From: Verrucomicrobiaceae bacterium UBA2429
GTDB lineage: Bacteria; Verrucomicrobiota; Verrucomicrobiia; Verrucomicrobiales; Verrucomicrobiaceae
DNA: 20,742 nt
Direction of reading: 5' to 3'
Assembly: GCA_002343505.1 (NCBI GenBank)
Contig: DDQZ01000030.1
Location: 1-20,742 of the forward strand
Numbering within the stretch: position 1 is the stretch's first letter; each line of letters begins with the position of its first letter. Below, in pieces: positions 1 to 6,741 of this stretch. The position numbers and the translations under genes are program-made. The notes under the pieces are model-generated. The model had not been told where the DNA came from. It worked only from the letters and a program-made list of their open reading frames with translations, and did no database searches.

Positions 1-20
1 GGTGTCTCGGATGACGCTTA

Positions 21-163
21 CGTTCGTCTGGTGCAAACTACTGTTATTCTGGACCAAACTACCCTTCGTCTGGTGCAAACTACCGTTATTCTGGACCAAA
101 CTACCATTCGTCTGGCGCAAACTACCGTTATTCTGGACCAAACTACCCTTCGTCCGGCTCAAC
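21..163. repeat. 42-bp tandem minisatellite made of two alternating 21-bp halves, about 3.4 copies
   Basis: Three complete 42-bp units lie at 21-62, 63-104 and 105-146, with a partial decayed fourth at 147-163. Each unit is two related 21-bp halves: TTCGTCTGGTGCAAACTACC and GTTATTCTGGACCAAACTAC, which share CTGG..CAAACTAC. Units differ from one another by only 1-3 bases. Because 21 is a multiple of three, several frames stay open. On the minus strand a frame starting with ATG at 169-171 reads alternating heptapeptides GSLVQNN and GSLHQTK and runs off the left edge, so this could be the start of a repetitive protein. A non-coding interspersed repeat is equally possible, and the plus strand also has an open heptapeptide frame. 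No known family is recognised. Confidence 0.9.
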
Positions 164-411
164 GCGCACATCGGCCACCCCAACTGGCGCGGCAGAGAGA
201 TCCGCCCGCCTGAAAGAAGCCGCCCATGGACATTGCCTTGAAGAAGGAGCGCAGGACCTCCCGCCGCAGGCACCGCGCGGTTTTGCGCGGGCGGGATGGA
301 GTGGGGAGGCGGATTCATCGCAGTGAAAAATCAATTTCACGCGCATATCAGCACAGGAAACGGACACTGCGTTAGCCAAAAGAAATTGGGTAACACACCG
401 GCTCCGGGCGC
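164..411. other. Intergenic stretch with one GC-rich hairpin and no gene seen
   Basis: No convincing coding sequence is visible here. The only structure noted is a perfect stem CCGCGC/GCGCGG at 273-278 and 285-290 around the loop GGTTTT, which lies inside a wider CCCGCC...GGCGGG pairing. It sits downstream of the minus-strand regulator gene but has no following T-run on that strand, so it is not a standard intrinsic terminator. Confidence 0.5.
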
Positions 412-684
412 TCAGCCCAGAGCCTCGTTCATGAACTCCTGCAACGTCATGCCAAGATGGTAGCAGATGCGCGCCAGATTGCCCGTCAGGCAGCCCCGGT
501 CGTGCTTTCCCTGCTCCAGGTTGAGGATCGTCTGGTCGCTCAGGCCGCATTTGCGGCCCAGCGCGTAAGCGCTGAGCCCGCGCTCCACGCACAAGCGCAG
601 CAGTGTCCGGCTGATCCGTTGATTTACCCACGCCTCATACTGCGCGGCCGTCATGGAGTTGAATTTCGGGTCCATGCCCCGCAT
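412..684 (-). CDS. Small XRE-family helix-turn-helix transcriptional regulator
   Basis: This 90-residue protein is almost entirely one helix-turn-helix domain of the Cro/CI (XRE) class. The stretch from about residue 30 to 85 reads as LCVERGLSAYALGRKCGLSD, then a recognition helix QTILNLEQGKHD, then the closing helices LARICYHLGMTLQEFM. This is the usual layout of single-domain XRE proteins that bind DNA as dimers. ATG codons occur at residues 1, 4 and 11. None has a Shine-Dalgarno sequence, and since the domain begins after residue 15 the true start could be the third ATG at 652-654. The gene stands alone between repeat-rich regions. No partner toxin or enzyme is visible beside it, so its target is unknown. 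Confidence 0.8.
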   Translation of the reverse strand: MRGMDPKFNSMTAAQYEAWVNQRISRTLLRLCVERGLSAYALGRKCGLSDQTILNLEQGKHDRGCLTGNLARICYHLGMTLQEFMNEALG

Positions 685-747
685 TCAAAATCAAACCTGC
701 CGCCGGACGGGATACCACTTTGAGGTTATGCCCTGCCTGGTGCTTGA

Positions 748-792
748 GACAGGCCGGACGGGTTGGACGAGTCAGACATGCCGGACCCGTCC
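748..792. repeat. 9-bp tandem repeat cluster A (GACNNGTCN), five units
   Basis: GAC recurs at exactly 9-bp intervals at 748, 757, 766, 775 and 784: GACAGGCCG, GACGGGTTG, GACGAGTCA, GACATGCCG, GACCCGTCC. The phase and sense match the clusters at 917-961 and 1727-1798. The cluster is non-coding here and sits between the regulator gene and the four-helix-bundle gene. Confidence 0.85.
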
Positions 793-870
793 GGTGGAAC
801 GCGCATCACCGAAGAAGCCGGCATCCCCTGGAAAACACCTCACTCAGCCTCAAGCCTCCCAAACCCTTGC

Positions 871-900
871 ACCGCAGAGATCAGAACACCGCAGAGAAGA
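871..900. repeat. Short repeat CCGCAGAGA, two copies
   Basis: CCGCAGAGA occurs at 872-880 and, as CCGCAGAGAAGA, at 889-900. The 12-mer CCGCAGAGAAGA also occurs on the minus strand at the 3' end of the giant ATPase gene (plus coordinates 9266-9277), which suggests an interspersed short-repeat family in this genome. The remainder of 793-916 shows nothing recognisable. Confidence 0.45.
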
Positions 901-916
901 CTACTCCAAAGGCTCA

Positions 917-961
917 GACGAGTCAGACAGGTCTGACATGTCCGACAGGTCGGACGTGTGG
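917..961. repeat. 9-bp tandem repeat cluster B (GACNNGTCN), five units
   Basis: GAC recurs every 9 bp at 917, 926, 935, 944 and 953: GACGAGTCA, GACAGGTCT, GACATGTCC, GACAGGTCG, GACGTGTGG. The cluster ends 8 bp from the stop codon of the four-helix-bundle gene, so that gene is bracketed by the same repeat family on both sides. Confidence 0.88.
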
Positions 962-969
962 CGGGCGGG

Positions 970-1794
970 TCAGGGTTCGATGTCCTTTGTGCCTTTGCAG
1001 TCAGGGTAGGCGGGGCAGCCCCAGAATTGGCGGCTGGTTTTGCCGGCGGTGCGGCGGCGCATGGGTTTGCCGCACTGGGGGCAGAGGGGGGGGCCGGCTT
1101 GCTCGGCGCGGGCTTTGACGCGGGCGGTGTGCAGGCGCTCGGTGAAGCCGCCGTGTTCTTTGAAGTCGCGGGCCTGGCTTTCAAGCTGGCGTTTGAGCAG
1201 GTAGGCGGCCTGGTTGATGGCGCAGAGCATGGCGTTTGCGGCGATCTCGGGCGCGGCTTTTTTGACGAAGTCGCTGAGGCCGGCCAGGCCGGTGAGGATG
1301 GCTTTGTTTTGATCCGCGGCGGCGGGTAGCGCGGGATAAACGTCGTGCTTGAGGCGCTCCCGCATGGCCATGCATTCGCGGGAGTCTTTGTGCCAGAGGC
1401 GGAGGCTGTTTTGCAGGAGGAAGCTCTTGTAGTCCCGGGCGAGCTCGTCGTTGAGGCTGGCGCGGGCGACGTTGGTGAGCTTCATCTCCATTTTGCGGGA
1501 GGTGGCGGCTGCACCGCTGCCTTCGGAGATGTTGCGGACGCCGCTGCGGGCGGCCTGGATCATTTGGTCGTGAGTGCGGCTTTCCTTGCTAATGAAGCGG
1601 TCACAGAAGACGACGGTGGCATCGTAGATGGCTTCTGCGACGGCGTAGCTGCGGAGGTTTTCATAGCCGCCGTGGGGGAGGAGTGGGCTGTCGGAGTCGG
1701 GCGGGTGATTTGGCGGCGGGGTCCGAGACGGGTCTGACGAGTTGGACTTGTCCGACCCGTCCGACGGCTTGGAGGAGTCGGACGAGTCTGGCAT
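970..1794 (-). CDS. Four-helix-bundle (23S rRNA intervening-sequence type) protein with suffix domain and C-terminal topoisomerase-type zinc ribbon
   Basis: This 274-residue protein has three parts. Residues 1-23 are a Ser/Asp-rich repeat encoded by 9-bp DNA repeats. Residues about 43-165 match the four-helix-bundle family first described from 23S rRNA intervening sequences, including the motif AARSGVRNISEGSGAA and alternating helices. Residues about 165-225 look like the 'suffix' helical region seen on longer family members. The C-terminus carries a zinc ribbon with Cys238, Cys241, Cys260 and Cys266 (CPQC, then WGCPAYPDC), the type found at the end of type IA topoisomerases. The molecular function of the family is not established; nucleic-acid binding by the ribbon is an inference. 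It starts 45 bp after the nrdA stop codon on the same strand, so it is probably co-transcribed. No Shine-Dalgarno sequence is present, and the repeat-encoded N-terminus makes the start uncertain. Confidence 0.82.
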   Translation of the reverse strand: MPDSSDSSKPSDGSDKSNSSDPSRTPPPNHPPDSDSPLLPHGGYENLRSYAVAEAIYDATVVFCDRFISKESRTHDQMIQAARSGVRNISEGSGAAATSRKMEMKLTNVARASLNDELARDYKSFLLQNSLRLWHKDSRECMAMRERLKHDVYPALPAAADQNKAILTGLAGLSDFVKKAAPEIAANAMLCAINQAAYLLKRQLESQARDFKEHGGFTERLHTARVKARAEQAGPPLCPQCGKPMRRRTAGKTSRQFWGCPAYPDCKGTKDIEP

Positions 1795-1798
1795 AGTG
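1727..1798. repeat. 9-bp tandem repeat cluster C, eight units, inside the 5' end of the four-helix-bundle gene
   Basis: Units begin at 1727, 1736, 1745, 1754, 1763, 1772, 1781 and 1790. Six carry GAC at the start; the unit at 1772 has GAG and the last has GGC. Read on the minus strand the repeat encodes Ser-Asp-x triplets and forms the first 23 or so residues of the protein, beginning MPDSSDSSKPSDGSDKS. Confidence 0.88.
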
Positions 1799-1839
1799 GG
1801 CTCGGTTTTAATGTGGCCGCTTCACATGAGAAGGACGTT

Positions 1840-4800
1840 CTACTCGCACGCCTCGCACGTCCCGCCGTTGCGCCTGGCTTCGATGGAGCAGGCGTTTTTT
1901 TCCTCGGCGGTGTATTCGCGCTTGGCGCCGACGGCGCCGGCGATGACGCTGCTGCGGATGTCTTTCTGCACCTGGACATCGGCTTTTTCGATGTTGGAGG
2001 CGCTGACGGTGCGCAGGTAGTAGGTGGTCTTGAGGCCCTTCCGCCAGGCGCCGCGGTACATGTGGCTGAGGGTGGCGAGCTCTTTGCCGGAGAAGAAGAG
2101 GTTCACGCTCTGGCTTTGATCAATCCATTTCTGGCGGCGGGCGGCGGCATCCACGAGCCAGCTCCAGTCTATGCTGAAGGCGGTGGCGTAGCGGCGCTTG
2201 ATGTCCACGGGGATTTCCTCGATGGCGTCAATCTCGCCGTCCATGTACTTGAGCTTGTTCTGGATGTCGGCGGTCCAGAGGCCGCGCTTTTTGAGGTCGC
2301 GGATGAGGTAGGGGTTGAGCACCATGAAGTCGCCGGAGAGGTTGGACTTCACGAGCATGTTGCTCATCAAGGGCTCGATGCAGGGGGAGGAGCCCATGAT
2401 GTTGCTGATGGTGGCGGTGGGGGCGATGGCGAGGACGTTGCTGTTTCTCATGCCCTGTTTGGCGATCTTGGCGCGCAGGGCGCTCCAGTCCATTTTGCCG
2501 CCGCGGGGGACCTCGACGGGCACGCCGCGCTCTTTTTCGAGCAGCTCGAGGGTGTCCTGGGGCAGGAGGCCGCGATCCCATTTGCTGCCTTTGTAAGTGG
2601 AGTAAGTGCCCTTTTCGGCGGCGAGGTCGCTGCTGGCCTCATAGGCGTAGTAGGCGACGGCTTCCATGAATTCGTCGTTGAACTCGACGGCCTCCTTTGA
2701 GGCGAAGGGGATGCCTTTGCGGTAGAGGGCGTATTGCAGGCCCATGACGCCGAGGCCGATGGGGCGGTGGCGCATGTTGGCGGTGCGGGCGGCCTCGGTG
2801 GGGTAGAAGTTGATGTCTATGACGTTGTCGAGCATGCGCACGGCGGTGCGGATGGTCTCGCGGAGCTTGGTGTGGTCCATGCCGCCGGCGTCGTCGAGGT
2901 GGTTGTCAATGAGGACGGAGCCGAGGTTGCAGACGGCGGTCTCGTCGGCGGAGGTGTTGAGGGTGATCTCGGTGCAGAGGTTGCTGCTGTGGATGACGCC
3001 GGTGTGGTCCTGGGGGCTGCGGAGGTTGCAGGGGTCTTTGAAGGTGATCCATGGGTGGCCGGTCTCGAAGAGGGCCTTGAGCATGAGCTTCCAGAGGTCA
3101 ATGGCGGGGGTCTCTTTGCCGAAGATTTTGCCGGCTTTGGCGAGGGCCTCGTATTCCTCATAGCGCTTTTCGAAGGCGCTGCCATAGAGGTCGTGGAGGT
3201 CGGGGACTTCGTTGGCGCGGAAGAGGGTCCAGGGCTGGCGGGACTCGACGCGCTTCATGAAGAGGTCGGGGATCCAGTTGGCGGTGTTGAGGTCGTGGGT
3301 GCGGCGGCGCTCGTCGCCGGTGTTCACGCGGAGCTGGAGGAAGTCCTCGATGTCGTTGTGCCAGACTTCAAGGTAGGCGCAGCCGGAGCCGCGGCGCTTG
3401 CCGCCCTGGTTGACGGCGATGAGCTGGTCGTTGTGGAGCTTGAGGAAGGGGATGACGCCCTGGGACTCGCCGTTGGTGCCTTTGATGTAGCCGCCGGTGC
3501 CGCGGACGCTGGTCCAGGAGCCGCCGAGGCCGCCGGCCCATTTGGAGAGGAAGGCGTTTTCGGCGATGCCGCGGATCATGATGGACTCGATGCTGTCGTC
3601 CACTTTGTAGAGGTAGCAGGAGCTGAGCTGGGAGTGGTGGGTGCCGCTGTTGAAGAGGGTGGGGGTGGAGGAGCAGAAGCGGCGGCCTTTGTAGAGCTTG
3701 TAGAGGGAAATGATTTTTTCCTCGGGGCTGTCCTCCTGGACGCAGAGGCCCATGGCGACGCGCATCCAGAAGAGCTGGGGGGTTTCGAGCCGCCTGGAGG
3801 GCTTGACCTTTTTGTCCACGATGAGGTAGCGGTCGTAGAGGGTCTGGATGCCGAGGAAGTCGAAGTCGAGGTCGGCGGCGGGGTCGAGGGCGTCGGCGAG
3901 CTTGTCGAGGTCGAACTGGAGGAGGCGGGGGTTGTAGCGGTCAATCTCGATGCCGCGGGCGAGGTTGCGGCGGAAGGCGCGGCGGTGGAACTCGCGGAGC
4001 TGGTCTATGCCGTCGCGGACGATGTCCCAGCCGAGGACTTCCTCATAGATGTAGGAGAGGAGGACGCGGGCGGCGAACTTGGCGAAGTCGGCGTCCTTCT
4101 GCATGAGGGTCTTGGCGTTGAGAATGACGGTCTTTTTGAGATGGTCGAGGGTGATGTCGGAGTTCAGGGAGCGGCGCAGCTCCATCTCGATCTCGGCGCG
4201 GGTGAGGCAGAGGTCGAGGCCGAGCATGGCGAAGTCTATGCGGCGCTTGAGGTCCTGGCCGTCCCAGAGGAAGGAGCCGCCGTCGCTGGTTTTGACGACG
4301 ATGAGGGACTGCTGGTCCTGGCTTTCGATGTCGTTCTGCCCGGCAGCCTCCTGCTCCTCGGCCTCGCGCATTTTTCCGCGCAGGGCGCGGTACTGGATGT
4401 AGGAGCGGGCGACTTTGAAGTAGCCCTGCTTCATGAGCTCCTCCTCGACGAGGTTCTGAACGTCCTCGATGTGCATGAACTGCTTGTTTTCGGCGGCGAC
4501 GGCGCCGCTGACGGCCTCGGCGACCTGGACGGCGGGGGTGGAGTCAAGTTCGAGGGAGAGGAAGGCTTTGCGGACGGCGATCTCGATTTTGTTGTGGTTC
4601 CAGGGGACGAGCTGGCCGCTGCGGCGGATGACTTTGGTGTTCACGATGAGGGGCTGCGGGAGGGTGTTGTCGGCGAGGCTGTCGTATTCGGCGCGCTTGC
4701 GGCGCTCGGCGAGGGAGCGGGCGATGTCGTGGGCGCTGTGGCGCACGAGGGCGCGCTCGATGCACTGGTAGATGTCCCTGGCGGCGAAGGTGGCGCCGCC

Positions 4801-5133
4801 GTTGGCGCCGGCCTGGGCGCCGGCCTGCTGCTGGATTTCCTCGAGGACGGCGGTGAGGATGGTGAGGACGAGGCGGCGGTTTTGGTCGTTGTAAATGTCC
4901 TGGTCGTTCTGGCGGGCGAGCAGGAGGTCGGTGAGGGCGCTGCCGATGGTGTCGGCGATCTCGCCCATGTCGAAGTCACGCTCGTCTCCGCCGACTTTGA
5001 CTTTGATGGCGGTGGGAGCGGAGCCGGTGACGCCCGCGGCGATGGCGCTCCATTCGAAGCGGGGTTTCTGGTCTTTGGGGGTGTGGGCGACTTTTTTGAG
5101 GGCCTTGTCTTCGTGGAGCAGGTTCTGGAGCAT
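1840..5133 (-). CDS. nrdA: Ribonucleoside-diphosphate reductase, class I large (catalytic) subunit
   Basis: This protein reduces ribonucleoside diphosphates to deoxyribonucleotides together with NrdB. At 1097 residues it is much longer than the 761-residue E. coli enzyme because the N-terminus holds three ATP-cone-like units. Unit 1 (about 41-148) has a divergent nucleotide-binding strand, unit 2 (about 164-254, VIRRSGQLVPWNHNKIEIAV) is canonical, and unit 3 (about 276-368) aligns with the single E. coli cone. Catalytic residues are intact: Cys506 and Cys735 as the redox pair, Cys720 (NLCTE) as the thiyl-radical cysteine with Glu722, and Tyr1038-Tyr1039 for radical transfer. The C-terminal CEACE supplies the CxxC that passes electrons from glutaredoxin or thioredoxin. 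The ATG at 5131-5133 has no Shine-Dalgarno sequence but is preceded by CTCCCGCC. It lies 115 bp downstream of nrdB on the same strand. Confidence 0.97.
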   Translation of the reverse strand: MLQNLLHEDKALKKVAHTPKDQKPRFEWSAIAAGVTGSAPTAIKVKVGGDERDFDMGEIADTIGSALTDLLLARQNDQDIYNDQNRRLVLTILTAVLEEIQQQAGAQAGANGGATFAARDIYQCIERALVRHSAHDIARSLAERRKRAEYDSLADNTLPQPLIVNTKVIRRSGQLVPWNHNKIEIAVRKAFLSLELDSTPAVQVAEAVSGAVAAENKQFMHIEDVQNLVEEELMKQGYFKVARSYIQYRALRGKMREAEEQEAAGQNDIESQDQQSLIVVKTSDGGSFLWDGQDLKRRIDFAMLGLDLCLTRAEIEMELRRSLNSDITLDHLKKTVILNAKTLMQKDADFAKFAARVLLSYIYEEVLGWDIVRDGIDQLREFHRRAFRRNLARGIEIDRYNPRLLQFDLDKLADALDPAADLDFDFLGIQTLYDRYLIVDKKVKPSRRLETPQLFWMRVAMGLCVQEDSPEEKIISLYKLYKGRRFCSSTPTLFNSGTHHSQLSSCYLYKVDDSIESIMIRGIAENAFLSKWAGGLGGSWTSVRGTGGYIKGTNGESQGVIPFLKLHNDQLIAVNQGGKRRGSGCAYLEVWHNDIEDFLQLRVNTGDERRRTHDLNTANWIPDLFMKRVESRQPWTLFRANEVPDLHDLYGSAFEKRYEEYEALAKAGKIFGKETPAIDLWKLMLKALFETGHPWITFKDPCNLRSPQDHTGVIHSSNLCTEITLNTSADETAVCNLGSVLIDNHLDDAGGMDHTKLRETIRTAVRMLDNVIDINFYPTEAARTANMRHRPIGLGVMGLQYALYRKGIPFASKEAVEFNDEFMEAVAYYAYEASSDLAAEKGTYSTYKGSKWDRGLLPQDTLELLEKERGVPVEVPRGGKMDWSALRAKIAKQGMRNSNVLAIAPTATISNIMGSSPCIEPLMSNMLVKSNLSGDFMVLNPYLIRDLKKRGLWTADIQNKLKYMDGEIDAIEEIPVDIKRRYATAFSIDWSWLVDAAARRQKWIDQSQSVNLFFSGKELATLSHMYRGAWRKGLKTTYYLRTVSASNIEKADVQVQKDIRSSVIAGAVGAKREYTAEEKNACSIEARRNGGTCEACE

Positions 5134-5141
5134 GGCGGGAG
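5134..5141 (-). promoter_or_regulatory. CTCCCGCC motif abutting the nrdA start codon
   Basis: The eight bases directly before the nrdA ATG read CTCCCGCC on the coding strand. The same octamer precedes the flotillin start directly and the nrdB start by three bases. No GGAG-like sequence is present, so this may be part of an SD-independent initiation context. The function is inferred only from recurrence. Confidence 0.3.
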
Positions 5142-5248
5142 GGTGCGGGAATGAGGTTGGTTAAGAGAAGCGAGAGATTTTGGAGGATGGAAAACCCTGG
5201 CTGGACGAGTCCGGCCCGGATTTTCCACCCCAGGGGGGAGGTGACGAT

Positions 5249-6331
5249 TCAGAGATCGTCGTCGGAGGTGTGGACGAGGGCGGACGCCTTCTGGTAGTCC
5301 GTGACCTTGCCTTCGAAGAAGTTCTGCTCTTTGCGCACATCCATCATCTCGGCGAGCCAGGGCAGGGGATTCTGCACGCCGGGGTTGAGGACCTGGAGGC
5401 CGCAGCCGGCGAGGCGGCGGTCGGCGATGTAGTCAATGTAGCGCTCGAACTCCCCGGCGCTGAGGCCGACGGCGTTCACGGGCAGGCAGTCGCGGATGAA
5501 CTCTTTTTCAAGGGCGATGGCCTCGCGCATGATCTGGACGAGCTCCTCGCGGAACTCGGCGGTCCAGAGGTCGGGGTTTTCTTCGACGAGGTCCATGAAG
5601 AGGTTGCGGAAGACTTCGATGTGGTTGCTCTCGTCGCGCAGGGTGTAGCGGAACATCTGGCCGATGCCGGGGAATTTGTTCTGGCGGTAGAGGCTGAGGA
5701 TCATGCCAAAGAGTCCGTAGAACTGGGTGCCCTCCATGCACTGGCCGAAGACGAAGATGTTTTTGGCGAGGAGCTGCTTGTTTTCGAGCTTGGTGAGGTC
5801 GAGGTCGCGGCGGAGGTTGTTCGAGTGCCGGGTGACGAACTCGTTTTTCCTGACAATGGTGGGGATCTGCTCGAACATGGCCTCGCATTCATGCGGGTTG
5901 ATGCCCAGGGAGGAGATCATGTAGAGGAGGGAGTCGGCGTGGATGTTCTCCTCGTGGGCGTGGCGGCCGAGGACGAGCTTCAGCTCAGGGGCGGTGACCA
6001 GCTCGCGTACGACGTGCTGGATATTGTCCCCGACGATGCCCTCGGCGGCGCTGAAGTAGCCGATGCCCATCATGATGATCCAGCGCTCGTTCTGGGAAAT
6101 CTCGTGGCCGCGCCATTGCTCGACGTCTTTTTGCATCTGGATGTCCTCGGGCTCCCAGTGGTTGGCCTTCATGGTGCGGTAGAGGTCATAGGCCCACTGA
6201 TACTTGAGGGGAAGCAGGTTGAAGGTCATGGACTGGCGGCCATTGATGACCTTTTTTGCCGCGTAGGCTGCTTCTGCCTTGGACTGGTCGAGGGGGAACT
6301 CGCGATTGCCGATTTTGTAGATTTTTTCCAT
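5249..6331 (-). CDS. nrdB: Ribonucleoside-diphosphate reductase, class I small subunit with leucine at the radical site
   Basis: This is the ferritin-like radical-generating subunit, 360 residues from the ATG at 6329-6331. An upstream ATG would add 60 residues with no family similarity and would run through the operator region. All six dinuclear-metal ligands are identifiable: Glu97 (FSAAEG), Glu128 and His131 (HEENIH), Glu200 (CMEGTQF), and Glu234 and His237 (RDESNH). The first ligand is Glu, as in Chlamydia (Glu89), not Asp as in E. coli. The residue four after His131, where E. coli has Tyr122 and Chlamydia Phe127, is Leu135, encoded by CTC at 5927-5929. By analogy with class Ic enzymes this predicts a metal-centred oxidant such as Mn/Fe instead of a tyrosyl radical. 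The C-terminal tail TSDDDL should dock on NrdA. NrdR-like boxes lie about 85 bp upstream. Confidence 0.96.
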   Translation of the reverse strand: MEKIYKIGNREFPLDQSKAEAAYAAKKVINGRQSMTFNLLPLKYQWAYDLYRTMKANHWEPEDIQMQKDVEQWRGHEISQNERWIIMMGIGYFSAAEGIVGDNIQHVVRELVTAPELKLVLGRHAHEENIHADSLLYMISSLGINPHECEAMFEQIPTIVRKNEFVTRHSNNLRRDLDLTKLENKQLLAKNIFVFGQCMEGTQFYGLFGMILSLYRQNKFPGIGQMFRYTLRDESNHIEVFRNLFMDLVEENPDLWTAEFREELVQIMREAIALEKEFIRDCLPVNAVGLSAGEFERYIDYIADRRLAGCGLQVLNPGVQNPLPWLAEMMDVRKEQNFFEGKVTDYQKASALVHTSDDDL

Positions 6332-6334
6332 AAG

Positions 6335-6342
6335 GGCGGGAG
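6335..6342 (-). promoter_or_regulatory. CTCCCGCC motif three bases before the nrdB start codon
   Basis: On the coding strand the sequence before the start reads CTCCCGCCCTTATG. The octamer is identical to that preceding nrdA and the flotillin gene. There is no Shine-Dalgarno sequence. Confidence 0.28.
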
Positions 6343-6415
6343 GATTGAGGGCGTTTGAAGGGCTGGAAGGCTTGAATTTGCAGGATTTCGGAAGGAGTGA
6401 CGGCCTGGTCAAAAT

Positions 6416-6464
6416 CCACCAGATATTGCGCGGGCCGGGGGAGATGATGCACAATATCTTGTGT
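6416..6464. promoter_or_regulatory. Two NrdR-box-like operators upstream of nrdB
   Basis: Box 2 (6449-6464) is GCACAATATCTTGTGT, with core CAATATCTTG matching 9 of 10 positions of the NrdR core CWATATATWG and forming a near-perfect palindrome. Box 1 (6416-6431) has core CCAGATATTG and matches 8 of 10. The boxes are 33 bp centre to centre, about three helical turns; known pairs are usually 31-32 bp apart. NrdR is the ATP/dATP-sensing repressor of nrd operons, so this would repress nrdB-nrdA when dATP is high. The consensus comes from memory; the match is by eye. Confidence 0.6.
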
Positions 6465-6472
6465 CCGGCCAA
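6444..6472 (-). promoter_or_regulatory. Candidate nrdBA promoter overlapping the NrdR box
   Basis: On the minus strand TTGGCC (6467-6472) is followed after 17 bp by CATCAT (6444-6449). Each hexamer matches 4 of 6 sigma-70 consensus bases. NrdR box 2 would fill the spacer, and box 1 would lie just after the start point near 6437, a sensible repressor layout. A perfect TATAAT also occurs at 6538-6543 (minus strand) but lacks a -35 partner. Confidence 0.3.
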
Positions 6473-6540
6473 GATGTTTTTGATTCCGCAGTGGCGGGTC
6501 AGGCGTTGCACAACGCAGCTTCAAGCGTTCCACGCCAATT

Positions 6541-6741
6541 ATATTTTTTCGGCGTCAAAATGGCGGGGATGACACCTGAAAATGAGAATTTTCGCAACTA
6601 TTTGCGATTCCCTTCATTTTCAGCCGATTGTGAATAACTCGGTGACGAGGGAATTACTGGACCGAAAAAAGCGATTTTTGGCAAATTTTTCGCCCCGCTG
6701 AATAATTCGCGAAAAATACCGAATAAATCGAAAAATACCCC
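6541..6741. terminator. AT-rich intergenic region with stacked hairpins and a direct repeat; possible termination zone after the glutaredoxin gene
   Basis: The sequence is clearly more AT-rich than its surroundings. ATTTTTCGC (6685-6693) and GCGAAAAAT (6709-6717) form a perfect 9-bp inverted repeat around a 15-base loop. A second stem pairs 6662-6668 with 6675-6681. An imperfect direct repeat ending in GAAAAATACC occupies 6700-6720 and 6721-6739, directly beside the glutaredoxin stop codon. Neither stem is followed by a clean T-run on the minus strand, so the terminator role is tentative. Confidence 0.3.

Noticed and set aside
21..163. Possible CRISPR array at the left edge
   Set aside because: The units are contiguous and nearly identical with no unique spacers, so it is a tandem repeat; no cas genes are present.
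143..631. 162-residue minus-strand frame overlapping the XRE regulator
   Set aside because: It overlaps the better-supported regulator in another frame on the same strand, is Arg/Pro/Ala-rich without pattern, and ends at the repeat.
2734..5154. 806-residue open frame on the plus strand opposite nrdA
   Set aside because: It is an antisense shadow produced by high-GC codon bias; its composition is dominated by Gly, Ala, Val, Glu and Asp with no domain pattern, while the minus strand encodes a clear NrdA.
6332..6511. 60-residue N-terminal extension of NrdB from an upstream ATG
   Set aside because: It runs through the NrdR-like operators and candidate promoter and has no similarity to R2 proteins; the start at 6331 gives the normal length.
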